A DNA stretch of 64,000 nt. Source: Punica granatum. Its lineage: Eukaryota; Streptophyta; Magnoliopsida; Myrtales; Lythraceae. Below the pieces are notes generated by a model that did not search any database, had not been told where the DNA came from, and saw only the letters and a list, made by a program, of their open reading frames with translations. Each line of letters opens with the position of its first letter. The first letter of the stretch is position 1. Location of the stretch: the NCBI RefSeq assembly GCF_007655135.1, contig NC_045127.1, forward strand, positions 1,674,001-1,738,000. The letters run 5' to 3'. The translations under genes and the position numbers were made by a program. Below, piece after piece: positions 1 to 11,207 of this stretch.

Positions 1-1116
1 TTTACATTTTTAAAATGTTCAAATATTGCTCATAAAAGATAGATATTAATTTTTCTAATTTATTTGCATTGTTCATTACTTACAATTTTATGAGTTTCAC
101 AACTTTCTAAAAAATTATTTTATATAAAATTATTTTTAACTTTATCACATCATATATATTTACTAAATTGGATGTGTTAATATGCATTTATATTCTCATT
201 AATTAAAATTTTCTTACAAATAATTATATATATTCTTGAATATATATACGTAATTTAAGATTATAAGTTAATGTATTTTTGACAAAGTAACATTAATAAA
301 AAGTTAAAAACAATGAAATCCAAAAGTTATTGTCTTAAGACTTTAGACATGTGCATGGCATGGGTAAATTAATCTATATCTAGCTAAAGGAGAGTTCAAA
401 CGTAACTTGGGTCACTCTTCTGTTCTTTTATTATTTTGTTTTGTTTAACTTTTATAAACTAATCATTGAAGTTCACCCAAAAAAAAAATCATAGAAGTTC
501 AATATTACTTTTATCTAATAGTAATATTGTCTTCCTAACTCTATTTTCGATATTCTAATAACTCCATAGCTAAATATTAAGAATAAACTCATGGGTGATG
601 AATTTATCAAGAGCGAATAATTACGAACTACAAGTACTTGATAGAGTTTTAATTTTAAAATTTCAGCAAATTTTAAAATGACATATCAAAATACTCAATG
701 TAATATTTTCTAATTAATTCATATAATTTTATTCACATGATAACCACATTTATATGAGTTTCCTCTATTGCGTACTATTTCTAAGTTTTATATTTATATA
801 ATGCTTTGTATTCCTTCATTCTCAAATTTTAAATATTTTGGTTAAAATATCCACTTGGTTAATTAAAAATTTTTTAGGTTTTGATAATATGACATAGTTC
901 ATATACTAAGTAATGATAAATGTGGAGGTTTCCTTCTATTAATGGTTTTAAAATTATTATGATGCAATTACGAATATAAGATCTAATCAGTTATAAAATA
1001 TAAACTCGCCGCAATGCGTGGGCATTTTTACTAGTATGAGTTATACTTCAAGATTTAATGCTTCGGTTCTACAATCATGAGATGATGCAAATCACAAGAA
1101 ATTTTATAATCTTAAC
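1..1116. mobile_element. AT-rich intron of the importin-11 gene ending in a Helitron-like 3' terminus
   Basis: This stretch lies inside the importin gene, because the exon at 1117-1221 ends with a GT donor and coding must continue to the left. It is strongly AT-rich without usable ORFs. At about 1003-1034 a GC-rich motif (CGCCGCAATGCGTGGGC) is followed by a T run and CTAG, then T at 1035. An imperfect hairpin a short distance before CTRR|T is the hallmark of a Helitron 3' end. The 5' end would lie to the left, possibly outside the window. No transposase is present, so a non-autonomous copy is inferred. Confidence 0.55.
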
Positions 1117-4100
1117 CTGCAAATGATCAAAGCTTCTTTCCATTATTTCCAGCAGGCATGGAAAGTATGATAACAGCTGAGGTGCCATTGATGGAGCATG
1201 AGAAATTGTGGCTTCCCATAGCTGCACATTTTTTCCAGATACAATAAGCATAAGATTTGAATTAAAATGATAATGCTACCAAAAACAAAAAAGAAAAAGA
1301 ATTAAAATGATAGTATTTCCGCTTATAAAGATCGAATAGGCAGGAACCTGCATGCTGTCCTCCAGAAGATTAAGTTCATCAGGGCTATTTATGTCTATTC
1401 CCTTCTGAAGAATGGGTAGCAGCATGGTATAGGAGATAGGTGACTGATCACCTAGGGCAATCACAAAGTTCCGTAGGGCAATCAGAAGCTGAATTTGAAG
1501 GAGGCTTTCACCAACGGACTCCTCCCACACCTGTTAATATTTTACAAATGAGAACGGCCAAAGAACAACAAACTTAAATAGTGGAAAGCATTACCAAAAT
1601 GAGAGTAATAATTTAGTTCATCATCAAGAAAGAAAAGACTGCAAACTCATAAAAGACTGCAAATCCCAACATATGATAAGTAAGCTCCAATTTCCAGTTC
1701 AATGTTACCATGGAGAACTCCAAAAACAGTACTCACTTGGCCAAACACATTTGAAGTTTTGTCAAAGTTTAAAAGGTTCTTCTGCTTTAGTTGACACTAG
1801 TTCAGCAACAATCGTCTAATTAGATAGAAGCAAAAGATTACAAGTACTAAAGACCCATATTCAGTCAGCCAGGACAGGCTGAAAAAACTAATAGAGATTT
1901 ATTAGGGCCTAGATTTGCTATAAAATTCTTCTCAGATTATATTTGGAATAAATAAATGTGAGATATCATATTTGCCTCACTTCCAGATCTCTAACAAATG
2001 GAGTTCAAGAAAATAAGCATTTCATAAAAAATAATAACCCATGAATCCGTGCATCTTTAGTTTCAACAGACAAGGTTTTCTTTTCTTTTCTAGTCAAGTT
2101 ATTATACTTATAGTTTAAGCTGCACATGTAATAGAAACATGAAAGAAGCATTTTCTATAAAAGCAACATCCTCTTTATCAATAGTGATGTTAGTTTCATA
2201 AGATGATTTTTTTTTAAATAAAAAAATTAAGTTGTTAGCGTTATTCTTTCAGATGCAGATAAAACAGAACCATACTGCCTTCTATAGTTCCATTGTCTAA
2301 GCAATAAATCAAGAATTAACATATAAACATACCAGTTGGAAGAATTCAACCAATCTATTTGTAAATGGAATAATTTCATTCTCATGCCCAACAAGCACGG
2401 ATATCAAATTCAAAACCTGAACCTGCAATGAGATAACAAGGAATTTTGAATTAAAAAATATGTATTAAAAAGTATGGCTTCATTTTACATCCAATAGAAA
2501 TTAAATTCAAAATAATGGCTTCATCTTATATCCAATAGAAATGAAATTCAATGTAAAGAATATGGATAACCCCAAAAACTTGCTTTGCCTATCAGAGTAT
2601 GGCATCTAAAATTATTCTAAAAGAAGTTTTAAAGTTGCAGGGTATTTGAAAAAAAAAAATGATGGCATACAAGTCTTATACAGAATACTTCTTCACCAGG
2701 AAATACTAAAAAAAGGCATTCTTTGTGAAAGTCAATCGAGTATTTATAAAGCTCTGAATTTGATGATTTAAGCTCTTTTAAAGAACTTAGTAGCAAATGT
2801 AGCAGTAGTAGTGAAGGAATATAACTTATCTTCACAGAAAAATGGATAGAGAAATTCGACCTCGTAGCATCAATGTAAGACTAATGAACAAGAGCATATC
2901 AGAAAACTTAAAAAGGAAAATGGTGGTGAGCACAAAGAAGCATCAGGCATGTACCAGCTCAAAATTAAATCAACCTTGACTTTATACCTTTGAGTCAAAT
3001 TCCTGAACATCTTCAACCAACTTAAAGGAAAGGTTGAAACAGATGGGAAGAAGGTCTGAGAATTCTCGCTGCAAAAAGTTTGCATCTTCAACATGCAAAC
3101 ACAATGACCGACAGGCTGCCAACTAACATTCCATATGCAGTACTTCAGTATTGGAAAGAAACAAACTTCTAATCAAAACTACTAATTCAGATGCAACCAC
3201 AGAGTAGGCACTGGAGAATCATCATACCCTCACGGACAGGTCTTTTTCCTGGAGCAGCTTTATTAAAGCACAATATACTGGTCTTTTGATATCATCTTTG
3301 ATCTGCCACATGAGGAAGTTCACAATTTATTGGCGCATATAAACATTTACCTAGAAAAGACAATTCCCTCATAATAATACAGCAGACGTCAAAAGTAATA
3401 ATACTGAAGGATAGGACCAAAATACAGATAAGAAAGTTTCTCTGAGATCAGATTTTAAAGTCAACCCTTTCTAAAATCTTCTCTCATCTCCTTTCCCTTC
3501 TCTTTCTGGGAATATGAATATTATGATAAGTGCACTACTTATCTGCCTGCCTATGCTACCATTCCAACAAGAAGCTAAGAAAAAAGAAAAGCATTGGCTG
3601 ACGAACCAACCACAAAAGAAGACATAACTCTGTACTCTACGGAGTTCTGAAGCCTTTCTATTGCAATTGACGGATTAAGTTCTATGATATTGGAAAAATG
3701 AGGAACTAAACTCCTTGCTATTAAATTATTGTGGTAAATTTTCACGCATATATTTCTCCCTAAAAGTAGTAATATCAGGCAATTCCTTCAAGAAAGTATA
3801 GCAGTAAGAAGTAGCGAGAATCAGTCACCATCCAAAACTCTTTCTGATTTACAACAAGAAAAAGAAAAACTACGAGTATATTATCAAAGAGAGGGAGAAA
3901 AACTCATAGAAAAATGCAATTTTTGGCCATTACATCTCTGACTTTGAAGCAAGACAATTACCTCTGATACCCATTGGCCCAATATCAGTGCAACTTTCCG
4001 GTGAATGATTCGCATATTTGGATGATCATTAGAGAGCTCAAGAGACAATGCACCATTAAACCTGCAGCCAATGGGATCAACAAGAAGAAAAAAAGCAATC

Positions 4101-7100
4101 AATCAATGAATAACATGGAAAACACAATATCAATGTTAGACAATATCAATAAGAGAGGTCCATCTGGTTTTTACAAAAAAGAAAAAAATTGAACAGCAAA
4201 AGACAGACAAACAAATTGCGAAACCAACAGTACTCACCAATCTTTGAAGCTAAGGTAGTTTGATAGTTCATAATAGACATACGCAGCGGCACCATAAGCA
4301 GCATCTTTCAGAAGCAAGGCCGGGGTGATTTCCGTTACGGATGTAGGGCAACCATTCATTGCCTCTTGAAGGATTGAGACCACAACAGGACCTAGCAGCT
4401 AAAGTAACAAGCAAGGTGACAATACACCTTAAATACTGGGATTGTATGGCAAAGAAGATGTTAAATGAATGTCAAAGATGGTTAGATATCACCTACTTGG
4501 CTATGATTCTCAAATAACACTATGTAGAGAGCTTCAGCACATGGCCGAAGCTTTTCTGTCCATTGAATCATATCCTGTTCATGATGGAAAGACTCTGGGT
4601 TCTGGTACCACTCCTCCAAATCACTTGCTGTTAGGACGAAGTACCTATCAATATATTACTAGAATTAGCTGCATCACTTCAAAACAGACCTTGGCAGACA
4701 TACACAATGCTACCAAAATACTTTAGTTGCTACGGAGTGTCATTTTGAACTACAGCATTTTTAATATATCTGATCATATCTAGACATTCTCATCGCCAAA
4801 GTGTGAATCACCCCTAAATAAGGGAAAGGTCTAGGAGGATAGAAAATGAAATGACTTAGAAAAGGCGAAGTTTACAAACTCATCGAGTCTGGGCCTCAAC
4901 AACCACCAGAAACCACAATGCATTTCTTTGACATCAACATGAACCTGTCTGCTCCTTCTTATATCTTCTTTTTTTAGCAAACAAATCAACGTACTGGACT
5001 TAGGAAAATTAATGGCAATGAGAGTAGGAGCATAAAAAATAGAGAGAGGTATCAAGAGAATTGAATAGAAAAGACGGAGTTCCATTACCTTCTGATCAGA
5101 ACATTGCATAAGAGTACTATACGGTCACCAGGCATGAGAGAAGCAAGCAGACTACCAACAGCATTGGAAATATTTTTTTTCATCTGCTCTAGGGACACTC
5201 GAGATTCATCCATCACCCTGCCGGTAAGACTTGGTTTGTAGTCTTTACATTCTAGTATAGATTTCACCGTTATCATGCACTGAATCAGGAACTCCTCATA
5301 TGACATCACTTCAGGTTTGGGATCTGTTATAGTACTCAAACAGAACTCCATGATAGGTGGAAGCACACAATTATCACCAAACGAATAAGGATGTCTCCCT
5401 TGAATAGAGATTAAGACTTTCATGAGTTTAGAGCATGCCCTCTTCACGAAGTCCCAAAATTTCGGATATCTATTATGAAAAGAAGAATCTGCAAAAGATA
5501 TGCAGCACGAATAACTTCATTGACATACTTAGAAAAAGATTAGTGGGTATGCCAACAGATCATGAGAATCGTGCACATTTATCTGGAGAAACAGTATGGA
5601 GAAGCAACAGCTTACAGTATGGGAGAAATGATTGAGCAGCAGTCAAGAGGACTGGACAAACTTCTTTAACCGGTCGTACCTCCTAGAATAAAGAGACGAC
5701 AAGGTTGTGGAAATCTCTAAAGGTTACTATGAGTATCTAGATTTACGTACAAAACAATACTTTCGAAGATAATAACATTCACAAAACTTACTATACTGGA
5801 AATGATTGAAAATACCTGCATGCACTTTGAATCACTTTGATACCCAGAAATTATGAGCTGGCGAATGATTTTGAGACAGAACAACCATCTTTCGCATATC
5901 AAATACAGTTCAACCTGTTGTTGCTGAGAATTTGAATCATAATTTTGAGAAAGTGCCGAAAAACCATGTAATATAGTCTGCACATCACTCTGCCAAAGGT
6001 GCCAGCTATAGTTGAAGAAATGGGAAGATATCTGCACAGTCAGTTTTTGGAATAAGTTACAAACTCGTGCCATTACTTGATGCATTCAAATAGAATATAA
6101 GGAATGATGTGACCAATTGATTAGCAATATCTTCTTTGTGGAAGTCTAAAAGTTACAGCAACAACATGCACCAGCCAACTGCCACACTAAATGGGCAATT
6201 CCATTTTAAAAGTCAAATCTTCAACCACCTAATAGAACTTTACACTTGATTCTGAAACTGACAGCCTCCATGCACCTCCGAATTCATATCCCATATAAAA
6301 TAAGCATATTCTCAAGTGTATTGCAATGGACAGCTTTGCCTTACAGTGCCAGTAGAAGAATGCCAAAGGCCAATCATCATAACCAAACAACATATAGACC
6401 AAAGGCAAATGCTTGCTGTGGACCAAAACAATAAGAAATTGGAACGTCATTTGCAATTACAGCCTGTACCTCAGCATAATTCCTCTGATCTGATGTGAGA
6501 CGCTTGGTTGATAATTCTTTTAAGGTTCGGAAAAGAATCATAAAAATCCTGTGAGAAGAAAGAATATCTGCAGACTGAAGATTTTCTGCTAAACCTGAAA
6601 AGAGTTCTGGCCTGAAATGAGAGTTTCAAATGATTACTGAGTGGAATCACAAACCATGAAATTTTAGACACACGCTTTGCATATATATGTGTGTAAAAAA
6701 ACAAGCCTAAAGATGCCCAAAGCTATAATATGCAAACGACAAAATTCAATTAAATTCTTGTCAAATGAATATTCTCATATTTCAAAGGATTCAAACAGAT
6801 CAAGTTGCTAACCATTTCAATAAGCTATAGCTGAGGATAAAACTAAAACATTCCTGAACAGAATTCAGGAGATATGGAATCTTATTATACCATAGAAGAG
6901 TCCCATTTCGTTTCAAAGAACAGGAAAGTTGCGGAATAAATCATATCAGCATTTTCAGGACATTTATGCAATAAGACGAGATACATGACCATTAAAACAG
7001 TAATTAAGGATGGGGCATACCACTCCTTAGGATAATCAAATCGAGCGATTTTGGATATAAGAACCGCCAACATTTTAGCTATCTGCACTAATGCAAAGAC

Positions 7101-8021
7101 ATAATAAATAGATAAGTAAACCCAATCTTTTCCAAGACGTGCTCAAGACATGATTGAGTTGACAAGAGTAATTAAAAGAGAATGAAAAGTAAAGCAAAGC
7201 AATCTTATACACCTGATCATTCTCTTCTCTTAAGTGGGATAGTAGTTTTTGCCTCAAATGCATTTTTTCCTCGTTGCTAATTCCCCTGAATGAAGACACA
7301 AAAGTTGCTGAAAGTGTGCATTTCTTCGGCAGGACAAGATCAATAAGTTAATGGGAAAAAATGCGCCTTTCAGTGGTAAGGGACATCTTTAGTTTCAGGA
7401 AATCGATGGCGATTCTGAATTGGCTAACTCCTTTAATGAACCCTGAGAGGTGCTTAGAACGCTTCACTTTGATGAAGTTTTTCAATGAGAATTTTCTACC
7501 ATTTTAAATTATATTCATCATACATGACAAAGGACCAACTCAAGCCTATTCTGTCAGTCCATACGAGGCCGAATCGCTGGACAGTAAATTTAATATCACT
7601 CTCTCCTTGTGAAGGACCAGAAAAAAGTTTGAGTCACTTACAGAGAATCGCGCCGACTCCTCCAATACCGACTAATGCTATTCTTAAAATACACAGAAGC
7701 CATCAGACGGACATCCTGCGATGCTACATCCTTTGACATAATAACTTCCTGCATAAAACAGTACACAGAATGAGTGTCCTCTTAGCATTTCAACAGAGCA
7801 TTTCCAAACAGATGCAAAAACCTAGCGAACGGAACAATGGAGAGTGACAGCAGCAGCAGCAGCAGCAGTGGCAGTAATACCATGAGACAGGAGCAGAAGC
7901 CGGGCCTATTCTCGGACTGACTCAAGGCTGCCTCAGCAGGTTTGCGCACTCGCTCATCGCCGCTCATAGAATTGGTCAGTAAGCCGTAAATCGCCGGGAG
8001 GTCGGAGGAGGAGAGCGCCAT
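1117..8021 (-). CDS. IPO11: Importin-11-like nuclear transport receptor (5' part, 16 exons)
   Basis: A karyopherin-beta family protein built of HEAT/ARM repeats that carries cargo through the nuclear pore with Ran. I traced 16 exons with consistent phases: 7881-8021, 7642-7748, 7213-7285, 7021-7082, 6470-6611, 5816-6031, 5616-5682, 5089-5488, 4497-4644, 4238-4398, 3962-4061, 3228-3302, 2988-3122, 2333-2422, 1348-1530 and 1117-1221. Together they give 735 codons. The protein starts MALSSSDLPAIYGLLTNSMS, and the N-terminal importin-beta region follows (SHLREENDQIAKMLAVLISK, then FDYPKEW). The family is usually about 1000 residues, so roughly a quarter lies beyond the left edge. All introns traced are GT-AG. 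The start ATG at 8019-8021 is preceded by a CTT-rich leader. The family match is from remembered homologues (Arabidopsis At3g08960); the exon joins are read directly and keep frame throughout. Confidence 0.9.
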
Positions 8022-8032
8022 CTCTAAGCTCC

Positions 8033-8062
8033 TTTTTCTTCTTCTTCTTCTTCTTCTTCTTC
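8033..8062 (-). repeat. CTT/GAA microsatellite in importin-11 5' leader
   Basis: A run of TTC/CTT triplets on the plus strand (GAA on the gene strand) lies just upstream of the importin ATG. It is probably in the 5' UTR, as GAA/CTT repeats are frequent in plant leaders. A second triplet tract (AGC)n at about 7850-7868 lies in intron 1. Confidence 0.7.
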
Positions 8063-8281
8063 GTCCTCCTCCACTCCGAGCTCAGAAGCCGAGTGACGAG
8101 TATTCAGCGGAAGCTCAAAGATCAAATTCCAATCACAGCACGGAATCTGAGATTCAAAGCGAGCTCGATTGAACAGCTGATGGAGGTCAATTTTTTCTCT
8201 GTCCGCTTTACTTTTTTGTGAAAACGAAGGAGCAGCACAGCAGAGAACGGAATGTGGTGAAAAGAACGAACTCACCGTTCC

Positions 8282-8900
8282 TCAGGCTGCCGAAGGCTCC
8301 CAATTTATAAGCGGTGGAAAATGCAAAATTACTCCGAAAATAAAATAAAATTAAAAAAAATATATATATATATATATATAATTACCGCAAGAAAACCTGC
8401 ACTAAGGTGAGTTTATTAGGATGTCATTCTTTCGAATTTTATGGATGGAGGGAATCTATAATTGGGAGAATAAATTTCTAATTCTTGCTAAGTAGAAGAT
8501 TTACATTTAATTTTTTTGCTCATCGTACATGATCCACGAATAGATAGGTTATTCCATTCAAACATAATAGATACAAAAGCCCTCTCTTCAAATTAAAGAT
8601 CAATCACGATTATATTTCAAATTAATGATATACTCAAAAGATGAAAAAAGAAGAAGAAGAAGTGGAACTCGATTAGGAAGCATACTAACATACTCTCAAG
8701 TAAAATGTTGAAAGACTTAAACTATCAAGGCCACAATTTGCACGGATATATGAGAGGAAATTGATATATATAAATTATCTAATTATGAAAAAAAAAATTA
8801 TTTTTTAAAGATTTATTCATAAATTGAGAAAATTACTTATTTTTACGAAAAATTTTAATGTTCATTTTTATTTGAAATTTTTATATAATAATTAATTTTT
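8282..8900. other. Gene-free spacer upstream of importin-11
   Basis: AT-rich sequence with an (AT)n tract near 8358-8380. It presumably contains the importin promoter. I see no ORF, RNA gene or recognisable element here. Confidence 0.5.
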
Positions 8901-8978
8901 CATAATTAGATGGAGGATCACATGTTGTCACTCAAATCATCATAAATTTCATTCTACAGATACAGACCATGCTAGAGC

Positions 8979-9051
8979 GAATATTGTTCTTGGGTTTGGA
9001 GTTGGTTCTTATGGGCCAATGGAACCAACTCCAAGCCCAAGTGCAACATTC
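8979..9051. repeat. Near-perfect 30-bp-stem hairpin
   Basis: The arm at 8979-9008 is complementary to 9022-9051 with only a few mismatches over 30 positions, and the loop is 13 nt. Both arms contain the GGAGTTGGTTC / GAACCAACTCC pair. A transcript would form a stem of the size of a plant small-RNA precursor. Confidence 0.8.
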
Positions 9052-9400
9052 GAGATAGTATAGTCTAACTAGACTATCATTGATCGGCATCAGCCCAAAG
9101 AAAACCACCTTGGATTTGTGTCGGCCCAATTGACCATGGGCATATGTCTGCTAAACATGTTACAGGCTACATAGGTTTAGTTAGACTATCATGGGCCTGA
9201 GGCCCTGTGTCAGCTCAACTAGTCTTCAATGTTCACCAGCCTAACTGTCCTCCTATTAATGACCTATATATCCTTTGGCAACGGGGCCATTTAGTTATGA
9301 GATATATAGTAGTGTTAAAGGGCCTGATGGTCCATACTTAGTAAGATATCAGTTGATCCATCATGAATTTCATTATGAAGAAATAGATTGCACTAGCATG

Positions 9401-9515
9401 AATGTTGCACTTGGGCTTGGAGTTGATTCCTATGGGCATATCAAACCCATTAACACTAGACTATCATGGGCCTGATGGCCCCTTAGGAATCAACTCCAAA
9501 CCCAAGTGCAACATT
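9401..9515. repeat. Second near-perfect hairpin of the same repeat family
   Basis: The arm at 9401-9432 pairs with 9484-9515 over about 32 bp with about one mismatch; the loop is about 51 nt. The arm sequence is a sister of that in the 8979-9051 hairpin, so the foldback is a property of the repeat unit and not a chance event. Confidence 0.8.
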
Positions 9516-10940
9516 TGCGCTTGCATAGTCCAACTAGGCTATCTTGATCCTGTATCAGCCCAACTAGACTATCTTGGGCTTCTACCAGCCCAACTATTTG
9601 TGACCCTACACGACCAAAATACGAGCTTGCATTGGCCCAACTAGACTATAATGGATTTGTGTTGGCCAAACCAATCTATCATGTTAACTAGTCCAACTAG
9701 CCTATCAAGGGCCTAAATATCATTTGGCAATAGAGCTAGCAAGTTATGAGATAGTGTTAATGGGCCTGGTGGCCCACACTCAGTAAAGTTTCACTCAAAA
9801 CCACCGTGAACTTCATATTGCAAAGATAGAACATGCCAGCACGAATGTTGGGCTTGGAGTTGGCTCTTGTAGGCCCATCAAACCCATTAACACTAGACTA
9901 TCGTGGGCTTCATGGATCCATTGGAACCAACCTATAGGCCCATCAAACCCATTAACTCTGAACTAATATGGGCCTGATACGCCCATATGAACCACTCCAA
10001 GTCCAAGCACAAAATTTGCATAGTCCAACTAAACTATTGTGGGCATGTACCAGCCCAACTAGACTATCTTGGTCTTGCATTGGCCCAACCAGTCATGGGT
10101 CCATCTGCCAAATTAGTTATGGGCCTGCATCTACTTAAACTAGATTATCACGAGGTTGTGTCGACCCAACAAATCTTCATGTTAACCAGCCCAACTAGCC
10201 TATAAAGGGCCCAAAAACCCTTTGGCAATAGAATTAGGAAGTTATAATGGTGTTAAAGGGCTATCAGCCGGATAGCCATACTTAGTTCAACCCATACTTA
10301 GGTTGTGCTGGCATGAAAGTAGCATTTAGGCTTGGAAACGGTTTCTATGGGCCCATTAGACCCTCAATAATTGGTTCCTATAGGCCCATCAGGCCCACTA
10401 ACACGACTATCAGGGGGCTGATGAGCCCATACCTAACTCAAAGCCCAAGTGTAATATTCTCTTTGCATGGTCCATCTAAACTCTCATGGGTTTAAATTGA
10501 ATCAACCACATTTTAAGCCCGCCGACCCAACTAGTCATGGGCTCGATTCAACGCAACTAGACTATCATGCGCCTATATTGGCCCAACCAGTCTTATCATG
10601 TTCGTTAGCCCAACTAACCTACCGAGGGCCCTTGAAGGCCCAAAAAGGCTTTAATTCTTCGAATAGTAGGAAAGATCATCTTTCACGAGCCGATAGTTTT
10701 GAAAAAGAAAATCGTGTTACAGTTTCATATCGATTCCCGGTTTTTATATAATTGATTGATTGATAGATATATAATATTTGATTAAAGAGTATCAGGTGGA
10801 GTTCATCAAGTTTTGGACTTTTGGAATGACATTGGGCCCCCGGGTTTGGACCCTTGGAATGACATAGAGCCCGTTTACTTTAGTCACGTTATGCGAGCTC
10901 GGCTCATGAAAGCCCAGAACACGCTGTACACGGTGGGACC

Positions 10941-11064
10941 CACGTGTACAAGCTCATGAACCCGGAGCGGTGAGTTACAAACCCCTTTACCTCTCAGGAC
11001 AAAACCCCGGCGTTCTGAAATCCTATTGGTCGAAGCGCGTGGCCCGCCCTCAGGGTGCCACGTG
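10941..11064. promoter_or_regulatory. Two G-boxes (CACGTG) upstream of ERDJ3A
   Basis: Perfect palindromes CACGTG lie at 10941-10946 and 11059-11064, about 265 and 145 bp before the ATG at 11208. G-box cores are bound by bZIP and bHLH factors, and ER-stress bZIPs use related ACGT cores. A role in unfolded-protein control is inferred and fits the ER chaperone gene downstream. An ATTGG...CGTGG pair near 11026-11043 has 8-bp spacing and inverted order, so it is not a standard ERSE. Confidence 0.45.
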
Positions 11065-11207
11065 TGCATGGTTCCCTGAGCCGAGAAGCATCTGGACTTT
11101 CGCCACTCCCGCTAAACTATAGAAACGTACCCCGAATCGAAAGTTCTACCTTTTATCTTGGTTTCGTCGCCCCGTAGTGTAAACTATCCACGAATCTTGG
11201 TGACAAG

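Larger units (their letters stand above)
8900..10680. repeat. Degenerate tandem repeat array with foldback hairpins
   Basis: The array repeats short phrases such as CCCAACTAGACTATCATGGG and GGGCCTGATGG dozens of times. A higher-order unit of about 450-500 bp is visible from recurring anchors (AGTTATGAGATA or similar followed by GTGTTAAAGGGC) near 9290, 9742 and 10240. Each unit holds inverted copies of a segment around CTTGGGCTTGGAGTTG, so it can fold back. The ORFs across it are low-complexity, recur in several frames and match no family. Composition differs clearly from the AT-rich flanks. Its class is unknown: it could be a decayed satellite-like or foldback element. Confidence 0.75.

Noticed and set aside
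9275..10751. Chain of plus-strand ORFs in the hairpin array
   Set aside because: They translate the tandem repeats in different frames; peptides are repeat-derived (for example AQLDYLGL) with no domain.
11026..11043. ER stress element upstream of ERDJ3A
   Set aside because: ATTGG and CGTGG are present, but spacing is 8 and the order is inverted relative to CCAAT-N9/10-CCACG.
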